Source of the DNA: Thalassotalea eurytherma | GTDB lineage: Bacteria > Pseudomonadota > Gammaproteobacteria > Enterobacterales > Alteromonadaceae | Direction of reading: 5' to 3' | Length of the DNA stretch: 64,000 bases | Assembly (NCBI RefSeq): GCF_030161415.1 | Contig: NZ_BSSU01000010.1 | Coordinates: forward strand, 141,782 to 205,781 | Shown here: one piece after another, positions 10,021 to 18,892 of the stretch | How positions within the stretch are numbered: the first letter of the stretch is position 1 | Layout of the letters: every line of letters starts with the position of its first letter | Notes under the pieces: model-generated | Told to the model about the DNA's origin: nothing | The model's database searches: none | The model's input: only the letters and a program-made list of their open reading frames with translations | Made by a program: the position numbers and the translations under genes

Positions 10021-10052
10021 AAAAAACGGCTAGAGTTACCTCTAGCCGTTTA
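10021..10052 (-). terminator. terminator after aceA
   Basis: On the minus strand an 11-bp stem (AACGGCTAGAG at 10025-10035 with CTCTAGCCGTT at 10040-10050) ends in a run of six T, 26 bp past the aceA stop. Confidence 0.9.
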
Positions 10053-10077
10053 TTAATGAACTGGTTATTTTATAAAA

Positions 10078-11670
10078 TTAAAACTGGTTCATCGTATTGT
10101 CTTCACCAGCCGCTTTAAGCGCCGCTTCACCAGCAAAGTATTCTTTATGGTCATCACCCATGTCTGAGCCTGCCATATTTTGATGTTTAACACACGCAAT
10201 GCCTTGGCGAATTTCTTTACGTTGTACACCTTTAACATAACCTAGCATACCTTGGTCACCAAAGTACTCTTTAGCTAAGTTATCCGTTGATAAAGCAGCC
10301 GTATGATAAGTTGGTAAAGTAATTAAGTGATGGAAGATACCTGCTTCACGCGCAGCATCGGCTTGGAACGTACGAATACGGTTATCCGCTTCAACACTTA
10401 ACTCTGATTCATCATATTCTGCGCTCATTAAGTTGTTACGATCGTAAGCTGATAAATCTTTACCTTCCTCAGTCCATGCATCAAATACTTGCTGACGGAA
10501 GTTCAACGTCCAGTTGAATGACGGAGAGTTATTGTAAACAAGCTTCGCGTTAGGAATAACTTTACGAATCTCATTAACCATACCACCAATTTGTCCGATA
10601 TGAGGCTTTTCAGTTTCAATCCAAAGTAAGTCAGCACCGTTTTGTAATGACGTAATGCTATCAAGTACACAACGTGCTTCACCTGTACCTTGCTTAAACT
10701 GGAACAAGTTGCTTGGTAAACGTTTAGGTCGTAGTAACTTACCATCGCGGTTAAGGACAACATCGCCATTGCTTAAATCAGCAGGTGCAACTTCTTCACA
10801 ATCTAGGAAGCTATTGTATTGGTCACCTAAATCACCTGGTTCTTTCGTTACAGCAATTTGTTTTGTTAAACCAGCACCTAAAGAGTCAGTACGAGCAACA
10901 ATCACACCGTCATCAACGCCAAGCTCTAAGAATGCATAACGAACAGCACGAATTTTAGCTAAGAAGTCTTCATGAGGAACAGTAACCTTACCGTCTTGGT
11001 GACCACATTGCTTTTCATCTGATACTTGGTTTTCTAATTGGATACAACAAGCACCGGCTTCAATCATTTTCTTAGCAAGTAAGTAAGTTGCTTCTGCGTT
11101 ACCAAAACCTGCATCGATATCAGCAATAATTGGTACAACATGTGTTACATGGTTATCAATTTTATTCTGTACTGAAGTAGCTGTAGCCTCATCGCCAGCT
11201 TTACGCGCTGCATCAATCTCACGATAGTAACCACCTAGTTCACGCGCATCGGCTTGACGTAAGAACGTATAAAGTTCTTCAATTAAACTAGCGACTGATG
11301 TTTTTTCGTGCATTGATTGGTCAGGTAACGGACCAAACTCTGAGCGCAATGCTGCTACCATCCAACCTGATAGGTAAAGGTAACGGCGATCAGTATTTTC
11401 AAAATGCTTCTTAATTGAAATCATTTTTTGTTGACCGATAAAGCCATGCCAACAACCTAACGATTGCGTGTACTTGCTAGGATCAGCATCGTAGTTGTCC
11501 ATGTCTTGACGCATGATTTTTGCTGTATACTTAGCAATATCTAATCCCGTTTTAAAGCGGTTTTGAAGGCGCATGCGAGCAACAGATTCTGCAGAGATAG
11601 CATTCCAGCCTTCATTTTGAGTAGCAATTAATGATGCTGCATTATCAATTTCGTTTGTATAGGTCGACAT
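10078..11670 (-). CDS. aceA: isocitrate lyase, long form
   Basis: A 530-residue enzyme cleaving isocitrate to succinate and glyoxylate, the entry step of the glyoxylate shunt. The catalytic loop reads KQCGH (residues 220-224), the variant of the KKCGH signature found in long Pseudomonas/Alteromonadales isocitrate lyases; E. coli AceA is about 100 residues shorter. PIIADIDAGFGNAEA and ARTDSLGAG are further active-site strands. It reads away from a LysR gene across a 310-bp divergent region, and its partner malate synthase is glcB at 14361, not aceB. Own terminator at 10021-10052. No aceK is nearby. Confidence 0.96.
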   Translation of the reverse strand: MSTYTNEIDNAASLIATQNEGWNAISAESVARMRLQNRFKTGLDIAKYTAKIMRQDMDNYDADPSKYTQSLGCWHGFIGQQKMISIKKHFENTDRRYLYLSGWMVAALRSEFGPLPDQSMHEKTSVASLIEELYTFLRQADARELGGYYREIDAARKAGDEATATSVQNKIDNHVTHVVPIIADIDAGFGNAEATYLLAKKMIEAGACCIQLENQVSDEKQCGHQDGKVTVPHEDFLAKIRAVRYAFLELGVDDGVIVARTDSLGAGLTKQIAVTKEPGDLGDQYNSFLDCEEVAPADLSNGDVVLNRDGKLLRPKRLPSNLFQFKQGTGEARCVLDSITSLQNGADLLWIETEKPHIGQIGGMVNEIRKVIPNAKLVYNNSPSFNWTLNFRQQVFDAWTEEGKDLSAYDRNNLMSAEYDESELSVEADNRIRTFQADAAREAGIFHHLITLPTYHTAALSTDNLAKEYFGDQGMLGYVKGVQRKEIRQGIACVKHQNMAGSDMGDDHKEYFAGEAALKAAGEDNTMNQF

Positions 11671-11881
11671 AGCGTTTCCTTAAGTTTTCTAAAGTATTAA
11701 TAAAAGTTTTCACTGGGAACGACATAAATACTAATACCCAAAACACTAATAACTGAAATATATTACAGCGATTACCACCATTCACAAAACTTATAATAGA
11801 GTTTTAACTCTATTACCTTTGAAAATTTAAACGCACAAAAACAACAAGTTAAAATAGATAAAAGCAAATTAAAACTAAAGT

Positions 11882-11937
11882 ATTAGTTCTAATTTGATAA
11901 AAAGGTTTGTATAAAAAGGATGATTAGCACTATAGTG
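11882..11937. promoter_or_regulatory. candidate LysR-type operator between aceA and the LysR gene
   Basis: The 310-bp divergent region is very AT-rich. It contains the inverted repeat ATTAG-TT-CTAAT (11882-11893) and the palindrome CACTATAGTG (11928-11937), 43 bp upstream of the LysR start. Dyads of this kind in a divergent LysR promoter region are typical regulator sites. This is inference from position and symmetry only. Confidence 0.35.
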
Positions 11938-11980
11938 AGTATGAAGATGACTTATAAATTATTAGAAAAACATTTTTATT

Positions 11981-12919
11981 ATGAATATATCTAAAATTGA
12001 TTTAAACCTACTTATTTACCTAGACGTTTTATTGCGAGAGAAAAACGTTACCAAGGCTGCTAGCCAGTTAAATATTACACAACCGGCAATGAGTAATGGT
12101 TTAAAGCGCCTACGCAATTTGTTTAACGACCCTATTTTAGTGCGAACGTCTGACGGCATGGTCCCGACTGAGCGCGCCAGAGCGCTAGCACCAGCCATTC
12201 GTAAAATATTATTGGAACTAGAAGAAGCATTACAAGGCGAAGAAGAATTCAACGAGCAACACTCTCAACGTGTCTTTCGCATCATGGCAAGTGATTATGC
12301 AGCTTCAACATTGCTGCCTGCTTTATTAAAAAAGATCAACAAAAAAGCGCCGAATATCACGATCGATATTATGACGCCTAGTGATGTGACATTCCACGAT
12401 GTTGAAGCGGGTAAAATAGATATGGCAATAAACCGCTTTGATGAATTGCCGCAATCTTTTCACCAAAAAACCATTTGGCGAGACACCTTCTCGTGTTTGC
12501 TCAGTGCGGATAATCCCGTAGTTTCTAAGTTCAATCTAAATACCTACCTATCAGCTAAGCATGTTTGGGTATCAAAGACTGGTTTTGGTGTCGGTGTTGG
12601 TATGGACCCAAAAGATGTGCAAAAACTGGGTTGGGTAGATGAGGCATTGGCTAGGTTGGGTAAAAAGCGTGACATTAAGGTATTCACACGTAATTACCAT
12701 GTTGCCATGCAACTTGCGTATGAAGATGAGCTCGTTGCCACACTGCCGACAAAAGCAGCCATGCTACATAAAGATGATGCAAACTTTACCGTATTAAAGC
12801 CACCATTTGAAATCCCTGATATTGAGTTAAAAATGATCTGGAGTCCTTTGTTACACCATGATGCTAGCCATATTTGGTTCAGGCACCTGGTAATGGAAGC
12901 GGCGAATGAACAAAGCTAG
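11981..12919 (+). CDS. LysR-family transcriptional regulator
   Basis: A 312-residue LTTR. The N-terminal winged helix-turn-helix spans about residues 5-64 (LNLLIYLDVLLREKNVTKAASQLNITQPAMSNGLKRLRNLF), followed by a linker and a type-2 periplasmic-binding-fold effector domain from about 90 to 300. The DLNLL...LLREKNVTKAA start is of the NodD/LeuO/PbenR kind rather than OxyR/CysB. It is divergent from aceA and its last 14 bases overlap the LrgA-like gene, so it is operonic with lrgAB and well placed to control both the operon and aceA. The inducer is unknown; a pyruvate, acetate or C2-acid signal is a guess. Confidence 0.88.
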   Translation: MNISKIDLNLLIYLDVLLREKNVTKAASQLNITQPAMSNGLKRLRNLFNDPILVRTSDGMVPTERARALAPAIRKILLELEEALQGEEEFNEQHSQRVFRIMASDYAASTLLPALLKKINKKAPNITIDIMTPSDVTFHDVEAGKIDMAINRFDELPQSFHQKTIWRDTFSCLLSADNPVVSKFNLNTYLSAKHVWVSKTGFGVGVGMDPKDVQKLGWVDEALARLGKKRDIKVFTRNYHVAMQLAYEDELVATLPTKAAMLHKDDANFTVLKPPFEIPDIELKMIWSPLLHHDASHIWFRHLVMEAANEQS

Positions 12920-13283
12920 CTTTTTAAACCATGCTTATAGTGCGCTCGTGATAACCGCGAGCTTAGCACTAGGCTATGGAATAAATGCTGTCTTCGACTT
13001 TTTACCTGCCGCACTTTACGGCATGTTATTACTTACCTTTGGCTTGCAAGCAGAGCTTGTTAATCCCCATAAATTACAAGCAAGTGTTGATTGGATCATT
13101 AAGCACATGGGCGTGTGTTTTGTGCCTGCCGGTGTTGGTATTATGGAACACGAAGCTTTAATCGCTGAGTTTGGCCTTGTACTTACCTTACTCGTTATTC
13201 TATCCACAATGACGTTATTACTGGTAATAGGGTTGCTTTATCAAAGGCAATTAAATAAACAAAAAGCACTCGTTGATAGGTAA
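12906..13283 (+). CDS. LrgA/CidA family membrane protein
   Basis: A 125-residue protein with four hydrophobic segments (about residues 13-30, 33-50, 62-84 and 88-112). LPAALYGMLLLTFGLQ and the KHMGVCFVPAGVGIMEH segment are hallmarks of LrgA/CidA. This family was first described as holin/antiholin-like, but with its LrgB partner some members act as pyruvate transporters, and the plant plastid homologue PLGG1 carries glycolate and glycerate. The ATG lies inside the end of the LysR gene, and the LrgB gene begins 4 bp after its stop. Substrate not proven. Confidence 0.85.
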   Translation: MNKASFLNHAYSALVITASLALGYGINAVFDFLPAALYGMLLLTFGLQAELVNPHKLQASVDWIIKHMGVCFVPAGVGIMEHEALIAEFGLVLTLLVILSTMTLLLVIGLLYQRQLNKQKALVDR

Positions 13284-13287
13284 AAAC

Positions 13288-13980
13288 ATGCTTGCCCACC
13301 CTATCGATTTTATTTTCTATATTTTACTTACAATCGTTACTTATCACCTGTTTGTTGTTATGCAAAACAAGCTTAAACTCATTTGGCTAAACCCGATGAT
13401 GATGAGCCTACTTGTGCTCATACCTATACTTTCGTTAAACGACATTAGCTATCAACGTTACTACCAAGATACTCAAATTTTCACTCAACTACTTGAACCC
13501 GCTATCGTGGCGCTTGGCTTTGTGCTCTACCAACAACTCCATACCATCAAAGGTCACTTGAAAGGTATTTTTATTATTCTTTCGAGCGGTATTAGCCTAA
13601 TCATGCTGATTAATATGATGATGACGATTTGGTTGCTTGAACGCTATGACATTGCGGTGTCTGTGTCTTTAAAATCAGTAACGACACCAATAGGGCTAGC
13701 ATTAACAGAGCAACTCGGCGGTATTGCGGCCATCACCGCTGTATCTATTATTATCGCCGGCATTGTAGGTGCCATTTGGGGATTACCACTTTTAAAACGC
13801 TTTGGTATTAACGATCCGCAAGCCCAAGGCTTAGCAATTGGTTGCGCTAGTCACGCGCTAGGCACCGCAACGGTAAGTAAATTAAGCTACGAACACGGCG
13901 CATATAGTTCACTCGCGTTAGTAGTTTCAGCCGTAATTACAGCATTAATTAGCCCGCTTATTATTCCCTTCTTTAGCTAG
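13288..13980 (+). CDS. LrgB/CidB family membrane protein
   Basis: A 230-residue multi-span protein. The conserved AIGCASHALGTATVSKL motif (about residues 178-195) and SVTTPIGLALTEQLGG are diagnostic of LrgB/YohK. The ATG at 13288 is chosen because GATAGG (13275-13280) lies seven bases upstream; an in-frame TTG at 13273 would overlap the preceding gene without its own site. It is the last gene of a tightly packed LysR-lrgA-lrgB operon. With LrgA it probably forms a small organic-acid transporter; the setting between aceA and glcB hints at pyruvate, glycolate or glyoxylate. Confidence 0.87.
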   Translation: MLAHPIDFIFYILLTIVTYHLFVVMQNKLKLIWLNPMMMSLLVLIPILSLNDISYQRYYQDTQIFTQLLEPAIVALGFVLYQQLHTIKGHLKGIFIILSSGISLIMLINMMMTIWLLERYDIAVSVSLKSVTTPIGLALTEQLGGIAAITAVSIIIAGIVGAIWGLPLLKRFGINDPQAQGLAIGCASHALGTATVSKLSYEHGAYSSLALVVSAVITALISPLIIPFFS

Positions 13981-14360
13981 TCATAAAATAAGTCTATAGC
14001 TATACAAGGGCTCTACTACCACTATAAATACTAATGATATGCTTGATATCACGATAGATATTGCCGACATCAGAAAAAACAACTATAACCAAAACAAAAC
14101 AAAAACCAAAACAATATTCACTAAATCAATACCAACTATCATTTAGAGCAATAACTTTAAATAATGAGCACCTACCACATTCAAAAAATATAACTTTAAC
14201 GTTTTAAATCAATAACTAACAAACAAACAAAAATTCACTCATTGAAGGTTGTTGGTGTTTTTGTACTGATTCTTGCGCTAGACCTACTTGCGTCGTTGCT
14301 AGATTCCTCTTACATTCACTACATATTTGTATGTAAAAGTAAAAACTTTCAGAGGTAGTT
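13981..14360. other. 380-bp intergenic region upstream of glcB, no gene seen
   Basis: The stretch is strongly AT-rich with A-tracts around 14090-14220 and no convincing ORF or RNA fold. A minus-strand ORF that enters it from glcB has no ribosome site and is treated as a shadow. The region presumably holds the glcB promoter. Confidence 0.6.
14320..14335. promoter_or_regulatory. inverted repeat upstream of glcB
   Basis: TACATA-TTTG-TATGTA is a perfect 6-bp dyad 25 bp before the glcB start codon. It could be an operator or a 5'-UTR hairpin. Confidence 0.3.
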
Positions 14361-16523
14361 ATGTCTTCTCGTATTTCTATTGCCAACTTATCGATTGATG
14401 AACAATTACATGAGTTCATTAACAACACTGTACTACCTGGCCTGCCCGTATCAGCCGAACAGTTCTGGCAAGGTTTTTCTGAAATAAACACGCAGTTCTC
14501 TCGTGAAAACCGTGAATTATTAGCAAAACGTGAATCACTGCAAAGCCAAATAGATAACTGGCATTTAGAAAACCCCACCTTTGACTTAGCAAGCTATAAG
14601 CAGTTTTTACAAGGCATTGGTTACTTGACTGCACCGGTAGACGACTTTCAAATATCAACAAGCAATGTTGACAAAGAAATTGCACAATTGGCTGGACCAC
14701 AGTTGGTGGTGCCCATCATGAATGCGCGTTTTGCGTTGAACGCGGTAAATGCACGTTGGGGTAGTTTATACGACGCACTTTATGGCAGTAATATTATAGA
14801 TGAAGACAATGGCGCGGAAAAAGTTGGTGGCTATAACCCGGTACGTGGCCAAAAAGTTATCGCTTATGCTAAGCAGTGGTTGAATGAATCCTTACCACTC
14901 GTTAATGCTAATCATGAAACAGTGCAACAATATAGCATTGAAAATAGCCAACTTGTATTAACACTCGTGAATGGCGAGCAAACCTTGTTAGATGACCAAA
15001 CTCAGTGGCTTGGTTACACTGGCGACAAAGCAGCGCCTTCCTCATTAATTTTCCAACATAACGGTTTACATATCGAGCTTTGCTTTGATGCAACTTCTCC
15101 AATAGGGAAGTCTGATAGCGCTCATATGAGTGATATTACCCTTGAGTCAGCATTAACAACCATTATGGATTGTGAAGACTCTGTTGCTGCCGTTGATGCT
15201 GAAGATAAAGTTATTGCCTATAAAAACTGGTTAGGTTTAATGCAAGCTAACCTTACCGAGACTATAGAAAAAAGTGGATCTACATTCACACGCTCAATGA
15301 ATACCGACAAAACCTTCACGACACCTTCTGATCAAACGGCAACATTAAAGGGCAGAAGCTTGATGTTCGTTCGAAATGTTGGTCACTTGATGACGAATCC
15401 AGCTATTGTTGACGATAGCGGTAATGAAGTATTTGAAGGTATTATGGATGCGATGATCACCTCATTAATCGCTATGCATGATTTACAAGGACCAGCGCAA
15501 GGTGGAAACTCAACGGAAGGTTCTATTTATATTGTAAAACCTAAAATGCATGGTCCAGACGAAGTTAACTTTGCTAATCGGTTGTTTAACGCCGTTGAAA
15601 ACGTACTCGGGTTACCTCGTAATACCATTAAAATGGGTATTATGGATGAAGAGCGCAGAACCAGTGTTAACTTGAAACAATGTATCTACCAAGCCCGCGA
15701 GCGTGTGGTTTTTATCAATACAGGTTTTTTAGACAGAACGGGTGATGAGATCCATACATCGATGTTAGCAGGCCCGATGACACGTAAGAACGATATAAAG
15801 CTTACTAAGTGGATCAGTGCATACGAGCAAAACAACGTTGATATTGGGCTATCGTGCGGCTTTAGCCAACGGGCCCAAATTGGTAAAGGAATGTGGCCGG
15901 TTCCTGATGATATGGCTACCATGATGGATGTAAAAATAGGCCATCCAAAATCAGGTGCAAACACGGCTTGGGTGCCATCGCCAACGGCAGCAACATTACA
16001 TGCATTGCACTATCATCAGGTAAATGTCGTTAAACAGCAGCAATTACTCTCTACGCGCACACCTATTAACCCTGACGACATGCTAAATATTCCGCTTGCT
16101 GATGATACGAGCTGGACGATACAAGAAATAGAAAGCGAACTAGATAATAATGCTCAAGGTATTTTAGGTTATGTTGTTCGCTGGATAGACCAAGGTGTAG
16201 GCTGCTCTAAAGTCCCCGATATCAATAACGTAGGGCTAATGGAAGATAGAGCTACATTGCGCATTTCTAGTCAACATATTGCTAATTGGCTAGCGCATAA
16301 CATTTGTAGTAAAGAGCAGGTTCAAGCAAGCCTAGAAAAAATGGCAAAAGTTGTAGATGAGCAAAATCTACATGACCCTCACTACCAGCCTATGGCAATT
16401 AACGTCGAAAGCAGTATTGCTTTTTTAGCCGCCAGCGCTCTAATATTTGAAGGAAAAAGTCAACCTAGTGGTTACACTGAGCCTTTACTTCATCAATTTA
16501 GACAACAAAAAAAGGCAATATAA
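14361..16523 (+). CDS. glcB: malate synthase G
   Basis: A 720-residue enzyme condensing glyoxylate with acetyl-CoA to give malate. The length and the segments NAVNARWGSLYDALYG, MDCEDSVAAVDAEDKV, FVRNVGHLM, MGIMDEERRTSVNLK and WVPSPTAATLHALHYH mark the monomeric G isoform rather than the ~530-residue AceB. AGAGGTAG lies just before the ATG. It completes the glyoxylate shunt with aceA but is transcribed alone, with its own leader and terminator. The G form is often linked to glycolate use, which bears on the neighbouring LrgAB pair. Confidence 0.97.
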   Translation: MSSRISIANLSIDEQLHEFINNTVLPGLPVSAEQFWQGFSEINTQFSRENRELLAKRESLQSQIDNWHLENPTFDLASYKQFLQGIGYLTAPVDDFQISTSNVDKEIAQLAGPQLVVPIMNARFALNAVNARWGSLYDALYGSNIIDEDNGAEKVGGYNPVRGQKVIAYAKQWLNESLPLVNANHETVQQYSIENSQLVLTLVNGEQTLLDDQTQWLGYTGDKAAPSSLIFQHNGLHIELCFDATSPIGKSDSAHMSDITLESALTTIMDCEDSVAAVDAEDKVIAYKNWLGLMQANLTETIEKSGSTFTRSMNTDKTFTTPSDQTATLKGRSLMFVRNVGHLMTNPAIVDDSGNEVFEGIMDAMITSLIAMHDLQGPAQGGNSTEGSIYIVKPKMHGPDEVNFANRLFNAVENVLGLPRNTIKMGIMDEERRTSVNLKQCIYQARERVVFINTGFLDRTGDEIHTSMLAGPMTRKNDIKLTKWISAYEQNNVDIGLSCGFSQRAQIGKGMWPVPDDMATMMDVKIGHPKSGANTAWVPSPTAATLHALHYHQVNVVKQQQLLSTRTPINPDDMLNIPLADDTSWTIQEIESELDNNAQGILGYVVRWIDQGVGCSKVPDINNVGLMEDRATLRISSQHIANWLAHNICSKEQVQASLEKMAKVVDEQNLHDPHYQPMAINVESSIAFLAASALIFEGKSQPSGYTEPLLHQFRQQKKAI

Positions 16524-16540
16524 GCCACAGCTAGTAAATT

Positions 16541-16564
16541 AGGGAGGTTAACCTCCCTTTTATT
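16541..16564 (+). terminator. terminator after glcB
   Basis: AGGGAGG (16541-16547) pairs with CCTCCCT (16552-16558) around TTAA, followed by TTTTATTT. Confidence 0.85.
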
Positions 16565-16716
16565 TGCCATTAATCTTAAAATGTCGGCACTTTATCCCAA
16601 TTTGGTGGTTGATGACTTAAAAGCTCCCTATAGTTATGACGTAACTAGCTTAACATTTTTGTAACAAATAACTTGTACAGTGTTTAAACTATGCAGATTC
16701 TGCCTTGGAGCAAACT

Positions 16717-17118
16717 ATGAGTACCGTTAACAAATTTTTTCCTGCAGTGATCGTTTTTTCTTTATCTTGCCTTGCAAGCTTTTCTGTGAGTACTGCGGCT
16801 CAAGAAATTAAAAATACAATACCTTCTGCGATGGCAAACAACCAGCCAGTTAAACATGTATATCCTTCTCTAGCAGGCAAAGTATCGTTACAAGTAGAGG
16901 CATATAAGAACGTTAATGTGTCTTATTCACCGGTTATTACAAGCTCAAACCAAGAGTACATACCTACCAAGTCGCTTGTTAAAAACAAAGGTAGCAAAAT
17001 ATTTACGTTTTTCACCCGCTTTAATGACAACCTCCATTTATTGTTTTCGTGGTTCAAAAGTGACAATAAACCTGTCGCAAAAGAAAGCGTAAAATTACCA
17101 ACGAAAACCTGTAACTAA
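16717..17118 (+). CDS. exported hypothetical protein
   Basis: A 133-residue protein with a clear signal peptide (hydrophobic core AVIVFSLSCLASFSV, likely cut after STAA). The mature part is small, basic and without any family motif that I recognise. The ATG at 16717 is preferred over an in-frame TTG at 16705, because TTGGAG at 16705-16710 is the ribosome site. It stands alone between glcB and the ECF operon. Periplasmic or secreted; function unknown. Confidence 0.65.
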   Translation: MSTVNKFFPAVIVFSLSCLASFSVSTAAQEIKNTIPSAMANNQPVKHVYPSLAGKVSLQVEAYKNVNVSYSPVITSSNQEYIPTKSLVKNKGSKIFTFFTRFNDNLHLLFSWFKSDNKPVAKESVKLPTKTCN

Positions 17119-17303
17119 CCTGAATTAAACGGATACATTTACACGACATTTATTAACGTTTTTGCCTTGATAAAACAGCTACTATAATCGCTTTAGCTTC
17201 GGCAAAATCTGTTGAACAACACCTACCCTCACCTGTTTGTTGGTATAGCTATATCCGGGATTGCCACATGGTTTCTATTATCAAATGAATCAATAACAAC
17301 AAG

Positions 17304-17333
17304 TCGCTAACTGCTTTGCTAGGCAGCTAGCGA
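17304..17333 (-). terminator. probable terminator after the ECF operon
   Basis: On the minus strand a stem TCGCTAGCTGC/GCAGTTAGCGA (one G-T pair) lies 20 bp past the stop of the coiled-coil gene, followed by CTTGTTGTTATT. The T-run is interrupted, so termination strength is uncertain. Confidence 0.45.
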
Positions 17334-17352
17334 ATTACAAGTAAACTAATCG

Positions 17353-18258
17353 TTAAAAACTATAGTGCGTTGCTTTTGAAAGTAATTGTTTGGCGTCTAT
17401 ATTGTCAATAACACATTGTAAAACGTCTGATTTATTAAAAATAATAACTTTATCTAGTGTACGCCTATTGACCGTTTCACCGCCTCGCTTAATGACCAGG
17501 CTCACTTTTTCAGTCTTAGGTAATGCCTTTAGGCTATTACCATATGAGCATAACGAGTCACTAAACTGCGCATGTAACTGCTTGTTATATTCAACACGCT
17601 GCGCTTGCTGTTTTGCTTTTTTTTCTTTTAACGCCTTATCTTGCTTTCTATTCTTCTCAGTAAGCACTTTCTTTTGCTCTATTAAAGATTGTTTTTCTTT
17701 TTCAAGCGCTTTGATTTCTATTTTGATCTCTTTGGCTGCTTCTTTGTCTGATACAACACGTTTTTCTTGATACTTTTTATCTCTCAACTCTCGCTCTATA
17801 TCTCGTAACTCGTAAGTTACGTCGCGTTGTTCATCTCTAAGTTCTCTGGCAAGCTCCCTTGCATGCTCCATGGCCTCCATCGCACTTTCATATTGATGAG
17901 TTTGCGCTTCCATCGTACGGATGACAATTTCATCGACATCAACGTCACCAATAATTTCCTGTTCAATCACAGGTGCAAACGGCGCAGGAGGAGCAGTAAT
18001 AAAGGTGAAATTATCACCAGACCAATGGGTAAAGTGGCCACCTGAACTTACTGTAAAAACAACCCCCTGCCCTGCAAGGTATAAACTATCGACGTCTGAA
18101 ACACGAAATTTACCGTTATTTTCTATTTCATTAAGCGATGTTTTAAATATGTTATTCATAATATTTAATTGCTTGTGCATGGCATCCATATCAACGCCAG
18201 CATGACTCACATTAGTTATAAGAAGCGTAGCTAATACACTAAAATATTTTTTCATCAT
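17353..18258 (-). CDS. exported coiled-coil protein, third gene of an ECF sigma operon
   Basis: A 301-residue protein with a signal peptide (MMKKYFSVLATLLITNVSHA, cut before GVD). A small globular N-terminal region carries SLYLAGQGVVFTVSS. A long highly charged coiled coil runs from about residue 117 to 225 (many ELRD, KEK and KKA repeats), and the C-terminal region has two cysteines (SLCSYG and VLQCVID). No enzyme motif is seen. It starts 13 bp after the anti-sigma candidate and ends near a hairpin, so it is the last gene of the sigma/anti-sigma operon. It may sense or buffer an envelope signal; function unknown. Confidence 0.75.
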   Translation of the reverse strand: MMKKYFSVLATLLITNVSHAGVDMDAMHKQLNIMNNIFKTSLNEIENNGKFRVSDVDSLYLAGQGVVFTVSSGGHFTHWSGDNFTFITAPPAPFAPVIEQEIIGDVDVDEIVIRTMEAQTHQYESAMEAMEHARELARELRDEQRDVTYELRDIERELRDKKYQEKRVVSDKEAAKEIKIEIKALEKEKQSLIEQKKVLTEKNRKQDKALKEKKAKQQAQRVEYNKQLHAQFSDSLCSYGNSLKALPKTEKVSLVIKRGGETVNRRTLDKVIIFNKSDVLQCVIDNIDAKQLLSKATHYSF

Positions 18259-18271
18259 CGTCTCCCATACG

Positions 18272-18892
18272 CTATAAACGTGTGTTGATTAAACTTGCTT
18301 TTTGAAACTTCACCGCTTGTTCAAGCTGTTGAAGTTGAATATTTTGTCGACTTTGTTGCTCAGCGAGTTGATCATTAAAATGTAAAAACACATCGCTAAT
18401 ATCTTGTTGTCGTTCTGTTCTCGCACTATCAAGTAAATAGGTAGCGAGTTTTAAATTGCTTTGGTTTTGCTGCTCTTGCATCTGCATCACAAACTGTGCA
18501 AGTTTCAACTCATTGTCGGATTGATACTGCTTTAACCGCTCTTCAACAATGGCTTCGACTGCCACCGGCGATATCGCCTTATTGTTGTCACCAAGCGCTA
18601 TCGTGATTCCTTGTTCTGAGCTTTGAATATTCACATTCAATACGACCATGCATATCGCAACAATCGAGAAACTCATTGATAACCAAGGTAAAAAGCTAAA
18701 CTCTCGGGTGGCGTTACTTTTTGCTTGCCCTAATACTTTCCCTTTGTCCCAATGAGGCACTTCCAATGTGTTCATCTCGCTTCTCATGCCATCTAATTGC
18801 TCTGCAGTTTGTTGGCGTGCTTGGCTATAGTCATCACTATCATGACGACATTCCAATAGCGGGTTATTAACCTCATGATCACTATGTTTCAT
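18272..18892 (-). CDS. single-span membrane protein, probable anti-sigma factor
   Basis: A 206-residue protein with a cytoplasmic N-terminal part of about 66 residues, one membrane helix at about 67-87 (FLPWLSMSFSIVAICMVVLNV) and a Gln-rich, coiled-coil-prone periplasmic part with many LQQLEQ and QQNQ patterns. It lacks an obvious zinc-binding HxxxCxxC anti-sigma motif. The anti-sigma role is inferred from its start, which overlaps the ECF sigma gene by 11 bp, and from topology. It would hold the sigma factor at the membrane and read a periplasmic cue. Confidence 0.7.
   Translation of the reverse strand: MKHSDHEVNNPLLECRHDSDDYSQARQQTAEQLDGMRSEMNTLEVPHWDKGKVLGQAKSNATREFSFLPWLSMSFSIVAICMVVLNVNIQSSEQGITIALGDNNKAISPVAVEAIVEERLKQYQSDNELKLAQFVMQMQEQQNQSNLKLATYLLDSARTERQQDISDVFLHFNDQLAEQQSRQNIQLQQLEQAVKFQKASLINTRL

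Noticed and set aside
12906..13980. Holin/antiholin lysis function for the LrgAB pair
   Set aside because: The historical family label rests on Gram-positive work; no phage or lysis genes are nearby and the metabolic neighbours favour transport.
14216..14578. 120-codon minus-strand ORF across the glcB start
   Set aside because: Half of it is antisense to glcB, it has no recognisable domain, and its start falls inside coding sequence.
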